A DNA stretch of 64,000 nt. Source: Bursaphelenchus xylophilus. Its lineage: Eukaryota > Nematoda > Chromadorea > Rhabditida > Aphelenchoididae. Below are positions 11,068-24,500 of the stretch, in pieces (position 1 is the stretch's first letter; every line of letters begins with the position of its first letter). The notes below the pieces were generated by a model that had not been told where the DNA came from, did no database searches, and saw nothing but the letters and a program-made list of their open reading frames with translations. A program made the translations under genes and the position numbers. The DNA is taken from the NCBI GenBank assembly GCA_904066235.2, contig CAJFCV020000002.1, forward strand, positions 6,944,001-7,008,000, given 5' to 3'.

Positions 11068-14000
11068 TCAGAGACTTTGCTTTTGTGAAAGATTCTTGTA
11101 GATTCCGTTAAGTGCTAACAACTGGTTATGAGTTCCTTGTTCGGCGATTTGCCCGTCTTGGATGACCAGTATATGATCGGCATTTTGAATGGTGGTTAAA
11201 CGATGGGCAATCACAATAGTCGTTCTGCCTTCCTGCACCCGATCCAAAGCTTCTTGAACTAAAAGTTCGTTGGCCGAATCCAAAGCCGAAGTTGCTTCAT
11301 CAAGGAGGAGAAGACTGGGGGATCTGATGATAGCTCTGGCTATGGCAATTCGTTGTTTCTGTCCTCCGGACAACTGATTTCCTTTTTCACCAGCTTTAGT
11401 TTCATAACCCTGCAAAATTATAACAGAAGCTGCAATTAAATCCTACGTCTGGTAGGTTACTGATGAAATCATCAGCATTCGCAAGCCTTGCGGCATCTTG
11501 GATCATATGAAACGGGACACCTTCCATTCCATAGGATATATTTTCTTTTATAGAGTAGTTAAAAAGTATGGGTTCTTGACCAACTACTGCAATGTGATCC
11601 CTCAAATACCGCAAGCTGATTTCGTTTATGTTGATTCCATTGACAGTCTTTAAATTGCTGGTTATTATCAGGATTTTTAACTTACAATGCAGCCAGAGTC
11701 GGGGTCGTAATATCTTTCCAATAGCTGGACAATCGTTGACTTTCCGCATCCGCTGACTCCCACCAATGCTAAGGTTTTTTTCTTGGGGACCTCAAACCTT
11801 ATATCTTTTATAATTTTTCTTTTCGGGTTGGTTGGATACGAGAATCCAACTGATTCAAATTTCCAATCGTTAAATCCAATAGTTGGAATGAAATTGGGAG
11901 AAGTGTAACTGATCGTAGGCTGATCTTCCAACATTTTGAAAATAATGGCAGCACTCAGCCTGGCTCTTACATATTCTGGGAAATATGTAGCAAAGGCTAG
12001 CATAGTCATGGTTGCGCAATTCAATGCTTCGATTACTCTAAAATCATCGTTGCGCAAGTGTTATGCGATAATAATAAGTAAGACTGCTGCGCTCTGGTCC
12101 ATTTTCAAAATATAATATCTTTCTAACTGCGCCTACGCAATAGAATAATGTAAAACTTACTGGAACACTGTGTAAGGATCAAGGACAGATTTTTCTATAA
12201 GAAATACTCCATAACGATAAGCAGCGGCGAAGTTGAAGAAGACATAACTTGCATGCAAGGCGAATGTCAGCGACTGTATAACCCCTCTAAAGAGGGCTCT
12301 TTTGTGTGGTTTCTCAATTAATCGTTGGAATTCCTCATCAAAATAATCTTCCCGGGTTAAGGTTTGAACGGTTCTGTGTTTATCAATTGCTTCGGAAGCG
12401 AGCTGAAGAAAAGGTTTTTGCCGTTATTTTATCTGCATACCCTTGACGGCGCCTCTGCCAGCAATGCATCCGTGTGGCCGCGTTTTTTCAGATATTGAGA
12501 CAAGAATGTTTGTATCAAAACTAGACAGCCGGAAGTCAGTATGCCAATCGGCGCCATTGCAGGACCATAGGAGAACGCGATAACAATGCCTGAGACAATT
12601 GCCGAAAATGAAGCGACAACGTCAGCCAGTCTTTGATCAATGGCCTAAATCATCATCATTACTGCACATTGGAAAAGAATTCTCACGGCTCTAATATTTG
12701 GGGCATCGGTAGCCAATCGACCACTTAATCGACCAGGAGAATGTTTTACGTCATCGAAGTAAGGGCCATCCTAAAATATTCGATGTGATGATGCGCATGA
12801 TTAAAAGTTCCCTTTTGTTAAGCTCTTACTGTACCTGATAAACAATGTTTTTGAACAGCGCAATCCTCAAGCGCTTTGTCAGACTCTCCCCCGCTTTGCC
12901 GAACAGATAACTTCCTAGTCCGATTGTTATGCCCCCAACAACACCCAGAATACAAAAGTAAACACAGTTCCAGACAGCCTGCCTCATTCTTTCGTCCTTG
13001 TCCGACGTAGCAAAAGCTTTGAAGGCTTGGCCATAGATGATGGAGAACAGGGGAAACATTACTCCTCTCAATAAAGCCGACGAGATTGCGAAGAAGAGTA
13101 AATTCCATTCTGGCCGGGCAAAAAGAACTATGGTTTTGAAATCGGTGGGTTTTATATGAGATTCGGCCAACTCATCCTAAAAAGTTTAGGTTTAGAGTTA
13201 GTCAATCTCACCTTGAGTCTGTCAATCTCATCGTCTTTTTCTGGGTTTGTTGAGGTATAAGATAAAGCTCTGCTCATGTGTCTGGTCGATCTTCTAAGTC
13301 TGATGCTTCTCTGCAGTTCGTTTCTTTCGAATTCTTCGACTTCTAAAGGGCTTTAAAGTATGTGCAGGATCCTTACTTTCAATATCGTCTTCAGTTCTCA
13401 ATTTGATTATTTCTTGTGCCTTCACCAATGTCGAATAAACTCCGTTCATGGCCATCAAAGTCTCATGGCTCCCTTCTTCGACGATCTCCCCTTCCCTGAA
13501 TACCAATATTTTATCGGCATTTCGGATGGTTGACAATCTATGAGCAACAACAATAGTTGTTCTTCCATTCGATGCCTTCTTCAGCGCTTCTTGCACTATC
13601 CTTTCTGATTCTGTATCCAATGCTGATGTCGCCTCATCCAAAAGCAGAACTTTTGGATGCCTGACAAGAGCTCTGGCAATGGCGATTCGCTGTTTTTGCC
13701 CTCCGGACAACTGAATTCCCCCATCCCCGATCCTTGTCTGGAATTTGTTTTCTAATTTGTTGATGAATTCATAGGCATTTGCTGTTTTCGTGGCTTCAAT
13801 CAATTCCTTTTCTCCAATCAATGGATTTCCAAGCTTCAAGTTCTCTTCGATCGTTCCCGAAAAGAGAACGGGTTCTTGAGAGACGACAGAAACCATATTT
13901 CTGAGAGCTCGGACGTTAATCTCGGAGATTGGGGTGTCATCCAGATGAATAAAACCGGTGTCAACATCATAGAAACGCCTTAAAATTACAATTTAATTTG

Positions 14001-16929
14001 ATAGGACTAACTGTAACAAGGAGATGACAGTAGATTTCCCACTTCCACTGCTTCCAACTAATGCCACAACTTGATTTTTTTCTGCCTTGAAGTTTATTTT
14101 CTTCAGCACTTGCACTTCTGGTCTGCTTGGATATCTGAATTCGACGTTCGAAAAGGAAATACTTCCTTTGAAATGAATATCTTTCTCTCCTTGGTCAGAT
14201 AAACTGTTAATTTCTGGTTCCTGAATTAATTGTTGGGTTTAATTCATTAGTTTTGTTACTCTGTTGATGACATTGAAGACCTCAACGACCGCATTATTTG
14301 CAGCCATGATGGCTGGAATTTGTGATGCCATTTGTGCGAGTGATAATACTCCCACCATAAAAGCCCAGAAGACGGCAAAGACGGTTCCTGGGTCCATTCC
14401 ATCGTTCACGAGCTTAGTTCCGTACCTGAAAAGGTTTGTTGGATTGCAACAATGGCTTACCAAAAAGAAAAGCCCATGGAACCAAAGAGAAGAAAGATGA
14501 CAAATCCGGTTCCAATCCCAATCATCATTCCTTTCTTGACTCCCACACTGGCCGCAGAGTCGAGAAATCCAGAATATCTGAAATGGCAGCATTTTTGGGT
14601 AACTGAATATCGCATTCGGATGATGGAAATTCGTGTGATCCCTTTTGGGTGATTGCTTTTTCGGGGTGGGTAAGTTCTAGGGTGACGCAGTAAAGATTGC
14701 ACTGATGGCTGTCAAATATGACATGGGTTGTTAAATTGACGGATTCTTTCAGTCTGACGTCAACTTGATGTCAAATTAGCGTCATTTTCGTCATTTTGGC
14801 TAAATTGAAAATTCTGATATCCGCAGCTTTCAAACGCGAGTTTAGCATAGACTGTGGTGAATACCGTTAATATTACATAACTGGTCCACTGGTCGTTTTG
14901 ACAAGAAGGGGTGATTTAGTTCCTAAAAATTTAAAATCCCTATAATCTTTTAGTAAGAATCTACAAAAATTTTCCAAAAAGATTACAATTGGACAATCAA
15001 AATGACATAACAATTTGACACGACAAAAGCGACGGCAAGTTGACAACGCGTTGCAACGGGACTGACGCGCAAAGTTGACCCTAATGACACAATAGGAAAA
15101 ATAATTTTTGAATTTGTTTGCAATTTTATTTATTTTTGAAAGGGTGCAAAATTTTTCAAATTACATTTTAAAAAATTTTTTACACTTACCACAAATTTGC
15201 GATTATAACATCATTTCTGTATGTTTTACATCAAAATTAAAACTTTTTCAAAAGTTACACTTTTTTGTAAAATTTACACTTACGATTTACGCTTTTTCTC
15301 GAATTGCACTTTTTTTACAAAGATGTAGTAATATAATTCGAACGACCCTTCAAATTTGCACATTATGGTATAAAAAGATAAATTCTTAAAATCTTTTGGC
15401 CCGTTCGAATCACAACACCAGCCTCCATGTATGTTTTATTTACCGTGCTATTTCTTTTTCTTGTCCGTTAAATGCCATGACGGTCCGAATTCCATATAAG
15501 ACCTCTTCAGCCACAGATCCGGCACTTCCATAGAATCCTTGCTCTCCTTTTATGTATTTTTTTGAGAAGAATCCAATCGCCAAAACAGCAATCAGTATTA
15601 ATGGCAAAAGTCCCAACATGACCAAACTCATCTTCCAACTAAAGTAAAATGTTTTCGTCATCGATTTAATATCTTACCTGTAGGTAAACGAAACAGTCAT
15701 TCCGCCAATAAATTGGGCGAAGAAAGCGATCACCAGTCCCAGTTTATCTCCGGTTCCGTCTTTTATTCGGTCGATTCCGCTAAATCAGTTTCCTTGGAAG
15801 AATTAATCCCTTACTCTGACATCTTTGTTGTCCACACTCCCGCATCATGCTTATCGAACCAGCTTCTGTCTTGTCTCATCAAAGCTCGGAAAAACTTGGC
15901 TCTAATTTTAAAAACCTGTCTCTCGGAGCTGATATTCCAGAAACTCATCTAGAAATTATTAAAAAATTATTCAAAATTATCGAATTACACTTACCCCGAG
16001 GAATCCGAAAACAAAAACAGCTGATCCAAATATCAGATACTTCCAGATGGCATTCATTGCTTTTTTGGAAAAGTCATCAAAATCAAAAATATTATTATCC
16101 CATCTGTAAGCACCTTCTATTAAGGCGTTTGTCAAATCTTTGAAAACGATTGGATTCAGCGAATAGAAGATTCCTTGGGTTAAACTGAGGATGACGGCAC
16201 AACAAATGACAATCACATCCCATCTGCTCGAGTATCGATACTGAAAGGATTAGATAACTTCACTAACAAGGAAAGGCTTCCAAGTGCAACGCTCACAAAA
16301 TCAGATTTTCTTTAAATTTTGCACACACTTCGGGAATTGGTGGCATATTAATTAATTCCTGCAAGTTTTAGTTCGCGCTTTTCAGGCGGAGCCGAGATAC
16401 TAAACGATCTTCGCGGCCGAGAGAGTACGGAAAAGGCGGAGAGAAGGCAGAGAGAAAACACTTTTTGGTCATATTTTTGCCAATTTCGTGCGTAAAACAT
16501 AATTTTTTGTAGAAGCATTATCCTCTACGATAGAAATAGGCATGAAACTTCAAGTGCCAAGATTCGCAAAAAAAACGGTGCATTTTTATCTAATACCTTT
16601 GATCTACAAAATCTCGGTAGTTTCTGCAAAACGCGAGCTAGGAGTCTGGCGCATTTCTTATCGTTAGAAACAATTGATCTAAGTTTTTGTCAAGTTTCAT
16701 CAGAATCTGACCGTCGCACTTGGAGTACCCATCCCTATAAATTGCATTTTCAAACTTACAATATCAAAGAAGTTGGCGTTCTTTGTCTCCTCTACTAATT
16801 TTATTTCTGGAATTGGGCTAAAATGGAATTTATCTTACTATAAATATTTATGCTAAAGGAGATTTATAATCACAAACCTATTGGGCCAACCTACATCGTT
16901 TTATCATCCGAGTCCTTAATTCGCACCAT
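11068..16929 (-). CDS. P-glycoprotein, ABCB full transporter (1253 aa)
   Basis: ATP-driven lipid/xenobiotic efflux pump. Eighteen exons join in phase: 16895-16929, 16760-16817, 15995-16240, 15815-15948, 15678-15779, 15444-15638, 14461-14577, 14260-14425, 14012-14220, 13377-13978, 13212-13342, 12835-13176, 12687-12770, 12441-12644, 12161-12402, 11686-12037, 11447-11647 and 11068-11409. Order is TMD1, NBD1, TMD2, NBD2. NBD1 has Walker [10 protein letters not shown] (about residue 400), [14 protein letters not shown] and [14 protein letters not shown]2 has GVSGCGKST (about 1045), the same signature and [12 protein letters not shown], then IAHRLTT. All catalytic motifs look intact. The charged linker between halves is about residues 600-665. 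The first exon encodes only about 12 residues. Intron 2 holds a TAA-flanked MITE, and the 0.87-kb intron 6 is AT-rich. The family has many nematode paralogues, so no symbol is given. Confidence 0.95.
16267..16737. mobile_element. TAA-flanked MITE copy (degenerate) in P-glycoprotein intron 2
   Basis: Flanked by TAA on both sides (16264-16266 and 16738-16740). Ends resemble the better copy at 44563-45011: a start with CCAAGTGCAACGCTC near 16280 and an end with GTCGCACTTGGAGTACCC near 16712-16730. The interior shares the family's GCGAGCTA and CACTTTTTGG blocks. Confidence 0.7.
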
Positions 16930-17311
16930 TCTTGTCTGCAAATGCTCAAGACTGAGCTATTTGACTCCCCTTATCAGTCGAATTATTTCTGAATTGTTCT
17001 TCATTACATTTCTGATGGATGAACAAAGGTTATTCGTATATGCAACGTCTCTCTAAGTTTTCAGAGAATTCTTTCTGGTTTATCCTCTCAGCACCGGGTT
17101 GTTATGAGCTTAAAAAAGATGGAAATACGATAGAGACTGATCCAGTGTTATCGATCCAGACATATCACCTGTCAAAAACAATGTTGCTTGCGTCATATCA
17201 TCCAATTCGAAAACATTTCCTTTATAATCTGAACAAAAAGCATAAAATACAAAAAGAAGAGGGAATTAAAGTTTTTTTGAGATATTAGAAAGAAGATTAA
17301 AAACGAAAAAA
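16930..17311. other. Intergenic, upstream of P-glycoprotein
   Basis: 382 bp between the P-glycoprotein start and the stop of the next minus-strand gene. No open frame or motif worth calling; presumed to hold the 3' end of the upstream gene and the P-glycoprotein promoter. Confidence 0.45.
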
Positions 17312-19930
17312 TCACTCTGGAGGTTTGGCTGTGATTGCTTTTGGGACCACCATTACATTGGAATCAACTGAAACATGGATAAGATAGTACATGTCAGAGA
17401 AATCTCACCAATCTTCAATCCTAACGTCAGAGCATCCACCATTCCTCTCTGGGCATGATCCGCAACATTGTGGGCCGCGTTCTCAATCCCATGGCCAACA
17501 GCTTTTGTCGCATTAACGCCGGCCTTGGCCACAGTGACGGTCGTGTCCTTAACCCCATCAGCCACCGAAACGGCAGCCCCTTTCACTGCCGTGCCTACAA
17601 TCCAATATTATTGTTTCAAATAGCATTTTAGAACAGCTTTTTATTTAAGTTTAAACCCGTGACTCACCAGCTTTAACTGTCGTGTCAGCAATGAATCCAG
17701 CACCGGCTTTGGTTCCATCAACCACAGCACCAGCGGCCTTAGCGGTGCCATGACCAACAGCAACCACACCGGCTTTTGTTCCATCCACAACAGCCTCAGC
17801 AACTTTGACCGTTCCATGGCCAATTGTTTCGGCTCCATGTCCAATAGCCAGAGCACCGGCCTTAGTTCCGTCAACCACTGCTCCAGCAACTTTCACGGTG
17901 CCATGTCCAACAGCTAATGCTCCAGCCTTCGTGCCATCTACAACAGCTCCAGCTGCCTTTACGGTCCCATGGCCAATCGCTTCTGCACCATGACCAATGG
18001 CCAAGGCTCCGGCTTTGGTTCCGTCAACGACAGCCCCGGCGACTTTGGCAGTGCCATGGCCGATGGCTTCAGCTCCGTGGCCAATGGCCTGAGCTCCGAC
18101 AACGGTTGTGTGGGCGACGGCCGAAGCCCCAGTTACAATCACATTCTTTGTGCCAGTGGCTGAAGGAAGTGTGGAAATAAAAACCAAACTTTTGTAAACC
18201 GTTCTTACCAACTGCAGATGTGGCTTGAGCAACGTCTTTTCCAACGGCCACAGTCGTGTATTTAACTCCCGAAGCAACGCTTTGGCCGGCTCTAACAGTT
18301 CCTTTGCCTGTTCCATAAACGATATCCTTTGTTCCAATAACTAAAAGATGCAGGTTAAAAAATGAATTACGAGACTTTGAGAAACAAAAGGTATTCGAGA
18401 GTCAAGAAACCTGCAGAAAGTTCTTCCTTACCAATTTTGGCACCGCCCGAGGCAATACTTTTGAGTCCTCCAAGGACCCGGCTCTTTTTCTTTTGTTTAA
18501 TTGAAGAGGTATCGCTGTCGTGGAGGGAGTTGACTTCATCCAAACTAATCTCATCGTAATTTCCTCCAACATAATCCGAATATTGGTCTAAGCAGTCCTC
18601 ATAATAAGAGATGGAATCTGGAATTATGTCATAGTAAAATAGTTATTAGATCAGCATTAAATCAACCTGACAAGGGAAAGATTTCAATCGCAAAGCTCAG
18701 ATCTTTTTAAAACTTTACACGCATGTCAAGCATAAGCCCCATTGAACGATCTTGGCAGCCCACAAAATACGCGAAACGCGGAGAGCGGCCAAAGAAATAA
18801 CACTTTTTGGAGCATATAATTTGTCAGCAATGAAAAAAAAATTTTTTTTGTAAAGACATTACCCTCAGCGGTAGAAAGGCATTACCATTTTCATGCTAAC
18901 ATTCGAAAAAAGTGTCATATTTTTGAGGCTTTTGATCTAAATCTCAATCCTTTCTGCAAACCGCAAGCTGGGAATCTCCTTAGAAAAAAATAATCCAAAT
19001 TTAGGTCAAGTTTCATCAAAATCTGAGCATCGCACTTGGAGTGATGTAAGTTTACCTCCAGAAACAAAGTCAGCATATTGTTCTGGAAGTTGACCATCTT
19101 CGACAACATCCACGGGCGCAGCAACCTCAGGGCCTAATGGAGTCTCGACTACTACCGTAGTGGTCCCAATTGCTGCAGGAATATCCTCCTGACCTTCAGA
19201 GGGCTCAGCGACTAGCCCTGCTTCATTTTCTTCAGACACGCCGGGGGCGTTTTTTGTATGCGATTCTTCTGTAGGCTCATCGTTTTCTTCCTTCTTCAAT
19301 TCTTCAATCTCAGCAGGTTGTTCTGGTTCCTCTGCAGTTACTGTTTTGACGTCTTCAGAGGATTCTTCAGCAGGCTTTTCTTCTGGAACTTCTGTGGATG
19401 GCTCTGCAACGCTTTCGGGTTGAGCCGGCTCGTTCTCGTTGACAGCGCTGTCCTGGGGAGTTTCGGGCACAACTTTTGTCTCTATCGCGCTGGCGTCGTC
19501 CACTGCTGAATTTTCTTTGCTTATTTCCTCCTTCTTTGCACCTTCCTCTTCCTTTTCTTGATTTTCTTCTTCCTGTTTAGTCCCTTCTTCTATTTGTTTT
19601 GCTTCTTTGTTTTCTTCATCTTGTTCTGATTTGTTTTCTTCGTTTTTCTCGTCATTCTTTTTTTCAGTGTTTGCATTTTGCTCAGCGGCTTCGGCAGCTT
19701 TGACTAGAGCAGTCTCAGCCGCCAGCTCTAAAACAATTACAATTTGTATTTCATACAGCCATCCAAGTTGTAAATAATTGACTTACTGAGGTCGGCAACA
19801 GCCTCCGTAACCATATGGGCGGCTGCGAGGGCATTCACAGAGTTACCTAACAAGAAGTTAAGGACAGTATTTAATTACCTGCGGGTGCATTTTCGGTGAT
19901 AATCGGAGAGGAAACCTCAGGATCAGCCAT
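17312..19930 (-). CDS. Acidic protein with GHGT/VVDGTKAG tandem repeats (611 aa, unrecognised)
   Basis: Not recognised. Eight exons join in phase: 19879-19930, 19787-19846, 19056-19727, 18432-18617, 18209-18340, 17668-18159, 17409-17594 and 17312-17367. No signal peptide or membrane segment. Residues 1-40 are alanine-rich; about 45-260 are very acidic and low in complexity (runs of E, K, P, Q); then a short basic stretch (KQKKKSRV). From about residue 370 the chain is glycine/alanine-rich and built from 22- and 29-residue units ending AVVDGTKAG, with GHGT or GHGAE blocks, in five tandem copies, followed by a diverged unit (KDTTVTVAKAGVNATKAVGHG). The 11-residue sub-period recalls LEA, synuclein or perilipin-type amphipathic repeats, but that is only an analogy. 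Start: ATG at 19928-19930. Confidence 0.8.
17690..18110 (-). repeat. Coding tandem repeat, five units
   Basis: Within one exon of the preceding gene. Units of 66 or 87 bp encode HGTxKxAxAVVDGTKAG; two long units add GHGAEAI or GHGAETI. Third-codon positions differ between copies, so the array is not a very recent expansion. Confidence 0.85.
18671..19046. mobile_element. Degenerate MITE copy in intron 3 of the repeat-protein gene
   Basis: Related to the copy at 44563-45011: starts CAAGGGAAAG and ends near GCATCGCACTTGGAGTGATG, followed by TAA. It begins only nine bases into the intron, right after the splice donor, without breaking it. Confidence 0.6.
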
Positions 19931-21559
19931 ATTTTACGTGAACGAGGGATAAGAATGCTGGCACACCTTATGATCCAGATGTTTTGAATGTTTCGGAGAG
20001 GTTGAAAAGGTTCGATCCGAGCAGTTGGCCGTTCTCTCCGCCCTTTCTCGTCCATCACGTCATTGTCAGAGCTCCGGATTTCACAATCAAACAAATCAAG
20101 CGCCAATGAGTTATTTATATCTGTTTGGCACAAAAGAAAAGTATTTTAGGATAGGATGACACAACTCAGAAAAGAAGAAAAGGCAAGAGATTACAGTTAG
20201 GACTGAGAATTAAGTTTCGAAATCTAAGGGCCATCAAAAATCTTATGATGATTATGACGCGAATTTTGTGCCAAATGAAAATAAATCCTTTGGAAAAATA
20301 AAAACAACAACGTATTATGCAAAACTTAAGTTATTTTGGTCATCCTTTTGTCAATTATATTTTATTCTTTTCAACGACACAATATTAAAAGGATTTATTT
20401 TTAATGACATAACTTACAGTCAGCCGCTCCAACCTTTTTACTCACAACCCGGCAGCATTAATGTGTCGTCGGCTTAATTAAACTATCTGATAATTAGAAA
20501 CAGGCGGCCTAATTTTTTATCAGAGCCACGAGCTCGGCGAGGGGGAGCGCCTTCATGGAAGAGAGATCCTACATTTGATCTATAGTCCGGCATTGTTCCC
20601 CGGATCTCTTCTCCGTTTCTTTGACCAATCTTTGAAATCTTTTCCCAACCCAATTAGAGCCTTCTCCGAGTCCATATGCCCTGAGGCGTCGGATGTATGA
20701 TGGGTCTGTCAATATATTATCAATCCCGGCTTTATGAGTTTTACGGTTTCCGGGGGTGTTTTCTGTTGAATACAGAATTAGCTTGGGATGCCGTGTAGTA
20801 GAGGGTGGGTCTTGATGATGAGATCATCTCTGTCGTCATCTATAAATATGCAGAATTCAGATGACACTTATATAAGGCTGTTGAAAGTTTATCAAGTTTT
20901 TACCAGCTTCTTCTATACGAATTGTCATTGCACTTAGTTCGCGATTTTACGAATCTTAAGAAGTTTTTTACTCCAATACCCTTCAGACATAGCTACAATG
21001 TGTTTGAAAATAAAATTAGAATATATAACCTCTGCACGCCGTCTCCGATCTCTATTTTGTTCTCACACCTATCAAACCTTCCTCCCATTTTTCGCTGTTT
21101 TCATTGCATTCATTATTTTTACATTAGGTGCCTTTCTTAGGTGATAGAACTGAAAGATTCTTATGCTTATTCTCAGACTCTTTTACCGCTTTGTCCAACT
21201 CGTTTATTTCTTGTTTAAACGCATAGAATAAACAAAAACAGATGACGGTGTTAAAAGTTTGAGCATTGTCATCTTCTTTGTTTATATTTCAATTGTTTTG
21301 TTGCAGTATTTTGTGTATTTTTCAACATTATTTCGATAAAAATCTTAATGGAATGGTATAAAGAGCAAAAAAAACAAATTCCTTGATGTCTATGATTGTT
21401 CTTTTTTTACAAAAAACATAGCAAGGATTAGGAAATGGTAAAACAAACATTGAAATCAGTGAATCTGATCCATCTCGGGTTACCGCTTTGTATAATCTCG
21501 GAGCTTCTTACTCTTAATTTCAGTTCTCCCCAACTTCCATTTTACATTATATTAATGTG
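19931..21559. other. Divergent intergenic region
   Basis: 1.6 kb between a minus-strand and a plus-strand start. No open frame looks coding. AT-rich with long A/T runs; presumed to contain the promoters of the repeat protein and of the first phosphatase isoform. No clear repeat found. Confidence 0.45.
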
Positions 21560-24500
21560 ATGGAGAGTTTATCGCCTTCAGAATTTGCTGAAGGCACTCC
21601 GATCAGCATGAATGATTGGCCTAGGATAACCAGAACCGACTTTAAGGTAATTTAAGTCATTCCAATATGGCTATTGAAACAAAATCAATAAGATCCTATT
21701 CTTTAGAGATCAACCATGCGTCGGTCAGGTGTCCGAAAGAGCCGAACGGCTTCGTTGAAGGGAGACATCCACTCTTCGACCAGAAATGGATCCATCATCA
21801 CATCTACCAGTGTCCCGCCACCCAATGCAGATCCAAATAAAAAGCAAAACAAAGAAATTACAGTAAGACCTGGTCTGAGAGCAATGTTGTACGGACTTAC
21901 AATGAAAATGTAAGCAGTTTATAAATGATTTTATTCAAAATTTAGGGAACGAGAAGAGGCCAACATGAGGAAACTCCAGAAGAAAATGCACGGTAAATTT
22001 GTTATTTTTTGAAATTACTTTTATGACGAACTTAGATATGGTTGAAATTTTGACGACTAAGTAATAGTAAGTAAAGGATGATGCTGGGAAATTTAGGTTT
22101 TAAAAAATAATATTCCTATTTGCAAGCTTTCGTATGTTACACATGACGGGGGTCATTGTTTATGTAGATTTATTCCATTTCTTCCTCACGTTTCCTCCTC
22201 TCCGCCAGGTGTGCCGTCGTTCGAGCATAAATTCTGAAGCCTCACAAAGTTGTGTTCCATCGTATGGAGATTCTTGGTTCCTGTTTGCCCTTAATTAGGG
22301 GTTCGCCTGTTTCTATCTGCAGAAGTGCTGTTTCGGAGAATCTGGAGCCCTTCGGAAGGGAATTACTATTGTCCATCAAGTGGCCACTCCATCGGAGGGA
22401 GACGTTTTTGACGATTGTGTGGGTCTATGACCTCAGGGCACGGACTACCGGTCCCTCTCCCTGGGGGCACATTCCCCGGCATTCCGGAAAAAACTCGCGC
22501 GTCTCCATTTTGTGTTGAAAACCACCAAAAAACGTTGTGTCCTCGCAGGGAATCATCGAACTTGGGGATGTTTTTTTGGATGGTTGTCCCTGGAAAGGAA
22601 CCCAGGGTCCATTGCGCAACATTTGTTGCGTCATGTCTCTTTTGGACTTACGGTACCAAAAAAATGTTTCCTTTTCATTATAGAAACTATGATTTTATTT
22701 AAATAATTTCGAAATACCCGGCCTAAGCAATTGAAGAAATGACGGCCCACGAAAATAACATGGAGCATGTTGCTCCTTCGCGAGATACGACCATCCTTTG
22801 TTGGGGTTAAAGCACCGGAAGCGGCTGACGCGTTTTTGGTGGCTTCTGCCGCTTTAAGCCTCCGGAGTCATGAATCAACGTGTCCCGGGCCTTATAAGTC
22901 GAGAGCTGTCAATCTCGACAAAGGCCAATGAATTACGAAGCCGGGGGCCTGTTCGTGCCGTTTTATTCGACTATTCCCAAACCTGCACAGCCATCTTTCA
23001 GCTGTAACGACATGGTATAAGCAGCCGAGATGGTTGATTCAGGCCATGATCGTCGCGCCCTTCTTCAGCCCCCTGACCATGAGAGTAGAGCAGTCAACCG
23101 AGCCCGCAAAACTCAAATGCAACGCTCCACCAGTTCGGGAACTCCATCCTTGGCCAGTCTGGCTCAGAATATGAGGAAATCGATTCTGAAAGCGGGACAA
23201 CGAAGTCTGACTGATGACCATCATCTCAACATTCCTAGTTACAACACCCCGCCGAAGAGTGTTTCTTTTCACGATCTGGTCGACTCTCGATCCGTCATCC
23301 AATTTGCTCTACGAAGTCTGAGTCCAAAACGTCAAGCCTCTGCAGATGCTTCAACAGAAACGTTGGTCGATATTCATGGCGATAAATTATCATTCAGAAA
23401 GTCGATTAGTTGCTTTATCTTATCACGTAAGTCATGGAACGGTCTGTTTGTCCTCGGGTTTTGTTTGTTTAAACCTACTTCCACACCTTTTTGTGGGTCG
23501 ATTGGCTTCTGGAGGGGTATAGAATTACATCTGGGAATTGGCGGGGAACGAATCGCTGAGAATTTATAATTTGCGGTCGAATTGATGGTCGAAGACCTCA
23601 GGAAATTGTGGAGTCGGGTGCTTTACCCACCCGCTCTCACGCCCGATGGTAGGTAAAGGGGGTTCGGGTAAATATTTGAGATAAGAGGAGGTCTGGAGTA
23701 CATACTTCATAACTCTTTTGGGATCAGTGGACCTTGAGATCAGGTCAAGAGGCAATGGATCCATTGATCCTCGCAGTTGAGTCAGAATAAAATTTTTTCT
23801 TATAGACGAGTGTGATCATAATTACGCAGTTTCTTGCGCATAAATAAGGCCTGGCTAGACTGGTTGTTCCGTTCTCTGATAGCATTCTTGTTTCTCCAAC
23901 TTATGTGCAGCTGTTCTTTAGATCTTCTTGTCACGACGCGCCTGTCCCCAAACGTAGAAAGAGAAAGAGAGGATCCATGAAGGGATTCGAAGGTATGAAT
24001 GAGTATGAAATCGGATACTCACTGTTACCGCCGTTTCCCTCGGCATCTGTAGCCGCGGATTGCCGGCTTTCGTTTTGTACAAATGCCCTGTGGGCCTGAG
24101 TTCTTCTTTCACGTAAACAGCTATTATCAAACGGCCCTCTGGCAGGATGAGGACAGGTTTATTAAACTTTTGAGTTTTTGCTACGCACCGCCTGCAAAAA
24201 GTGACACTTTTGACGTCTTCCCTTAGGCGGCAGCATTCCGTAGTATATTTACTTTGGCTTAGCCAGGGATTCTTTCCGCCAAACTCTCACCAGCTTTATT
24301 TTTCTCATTTGGATTTGTTTTGTTTGATAATCCGAGAGTCCGATTCTTGGCCCTAATCATTTCCATCTGGGCCTCCAATTTCCAAAGTTGCGGCTTTGTT
24401 GACTTTGGCTTTGCAAGTCTACCGCTTCAATGACGGTCGGGTAATTTTATTCTCTTCTTGATGTGGCATCTGTAGTGGGTTTCTGTTTGATTTCTTCCCT

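Noticed and set aside
17805..18180. Proline-rich open frames on + over the repeat gene
   Set aside because: Antisense shadows of the GHGT/VVDGTKAG repeat coding strand.
23905..24099. Fifth alternative first exon of the phosphatase
   Set aside because: A phase-1 donor exists at 23991 but no in-frame ATG or compatible acceptor gives a clean exon, so it was not added to the gene model.
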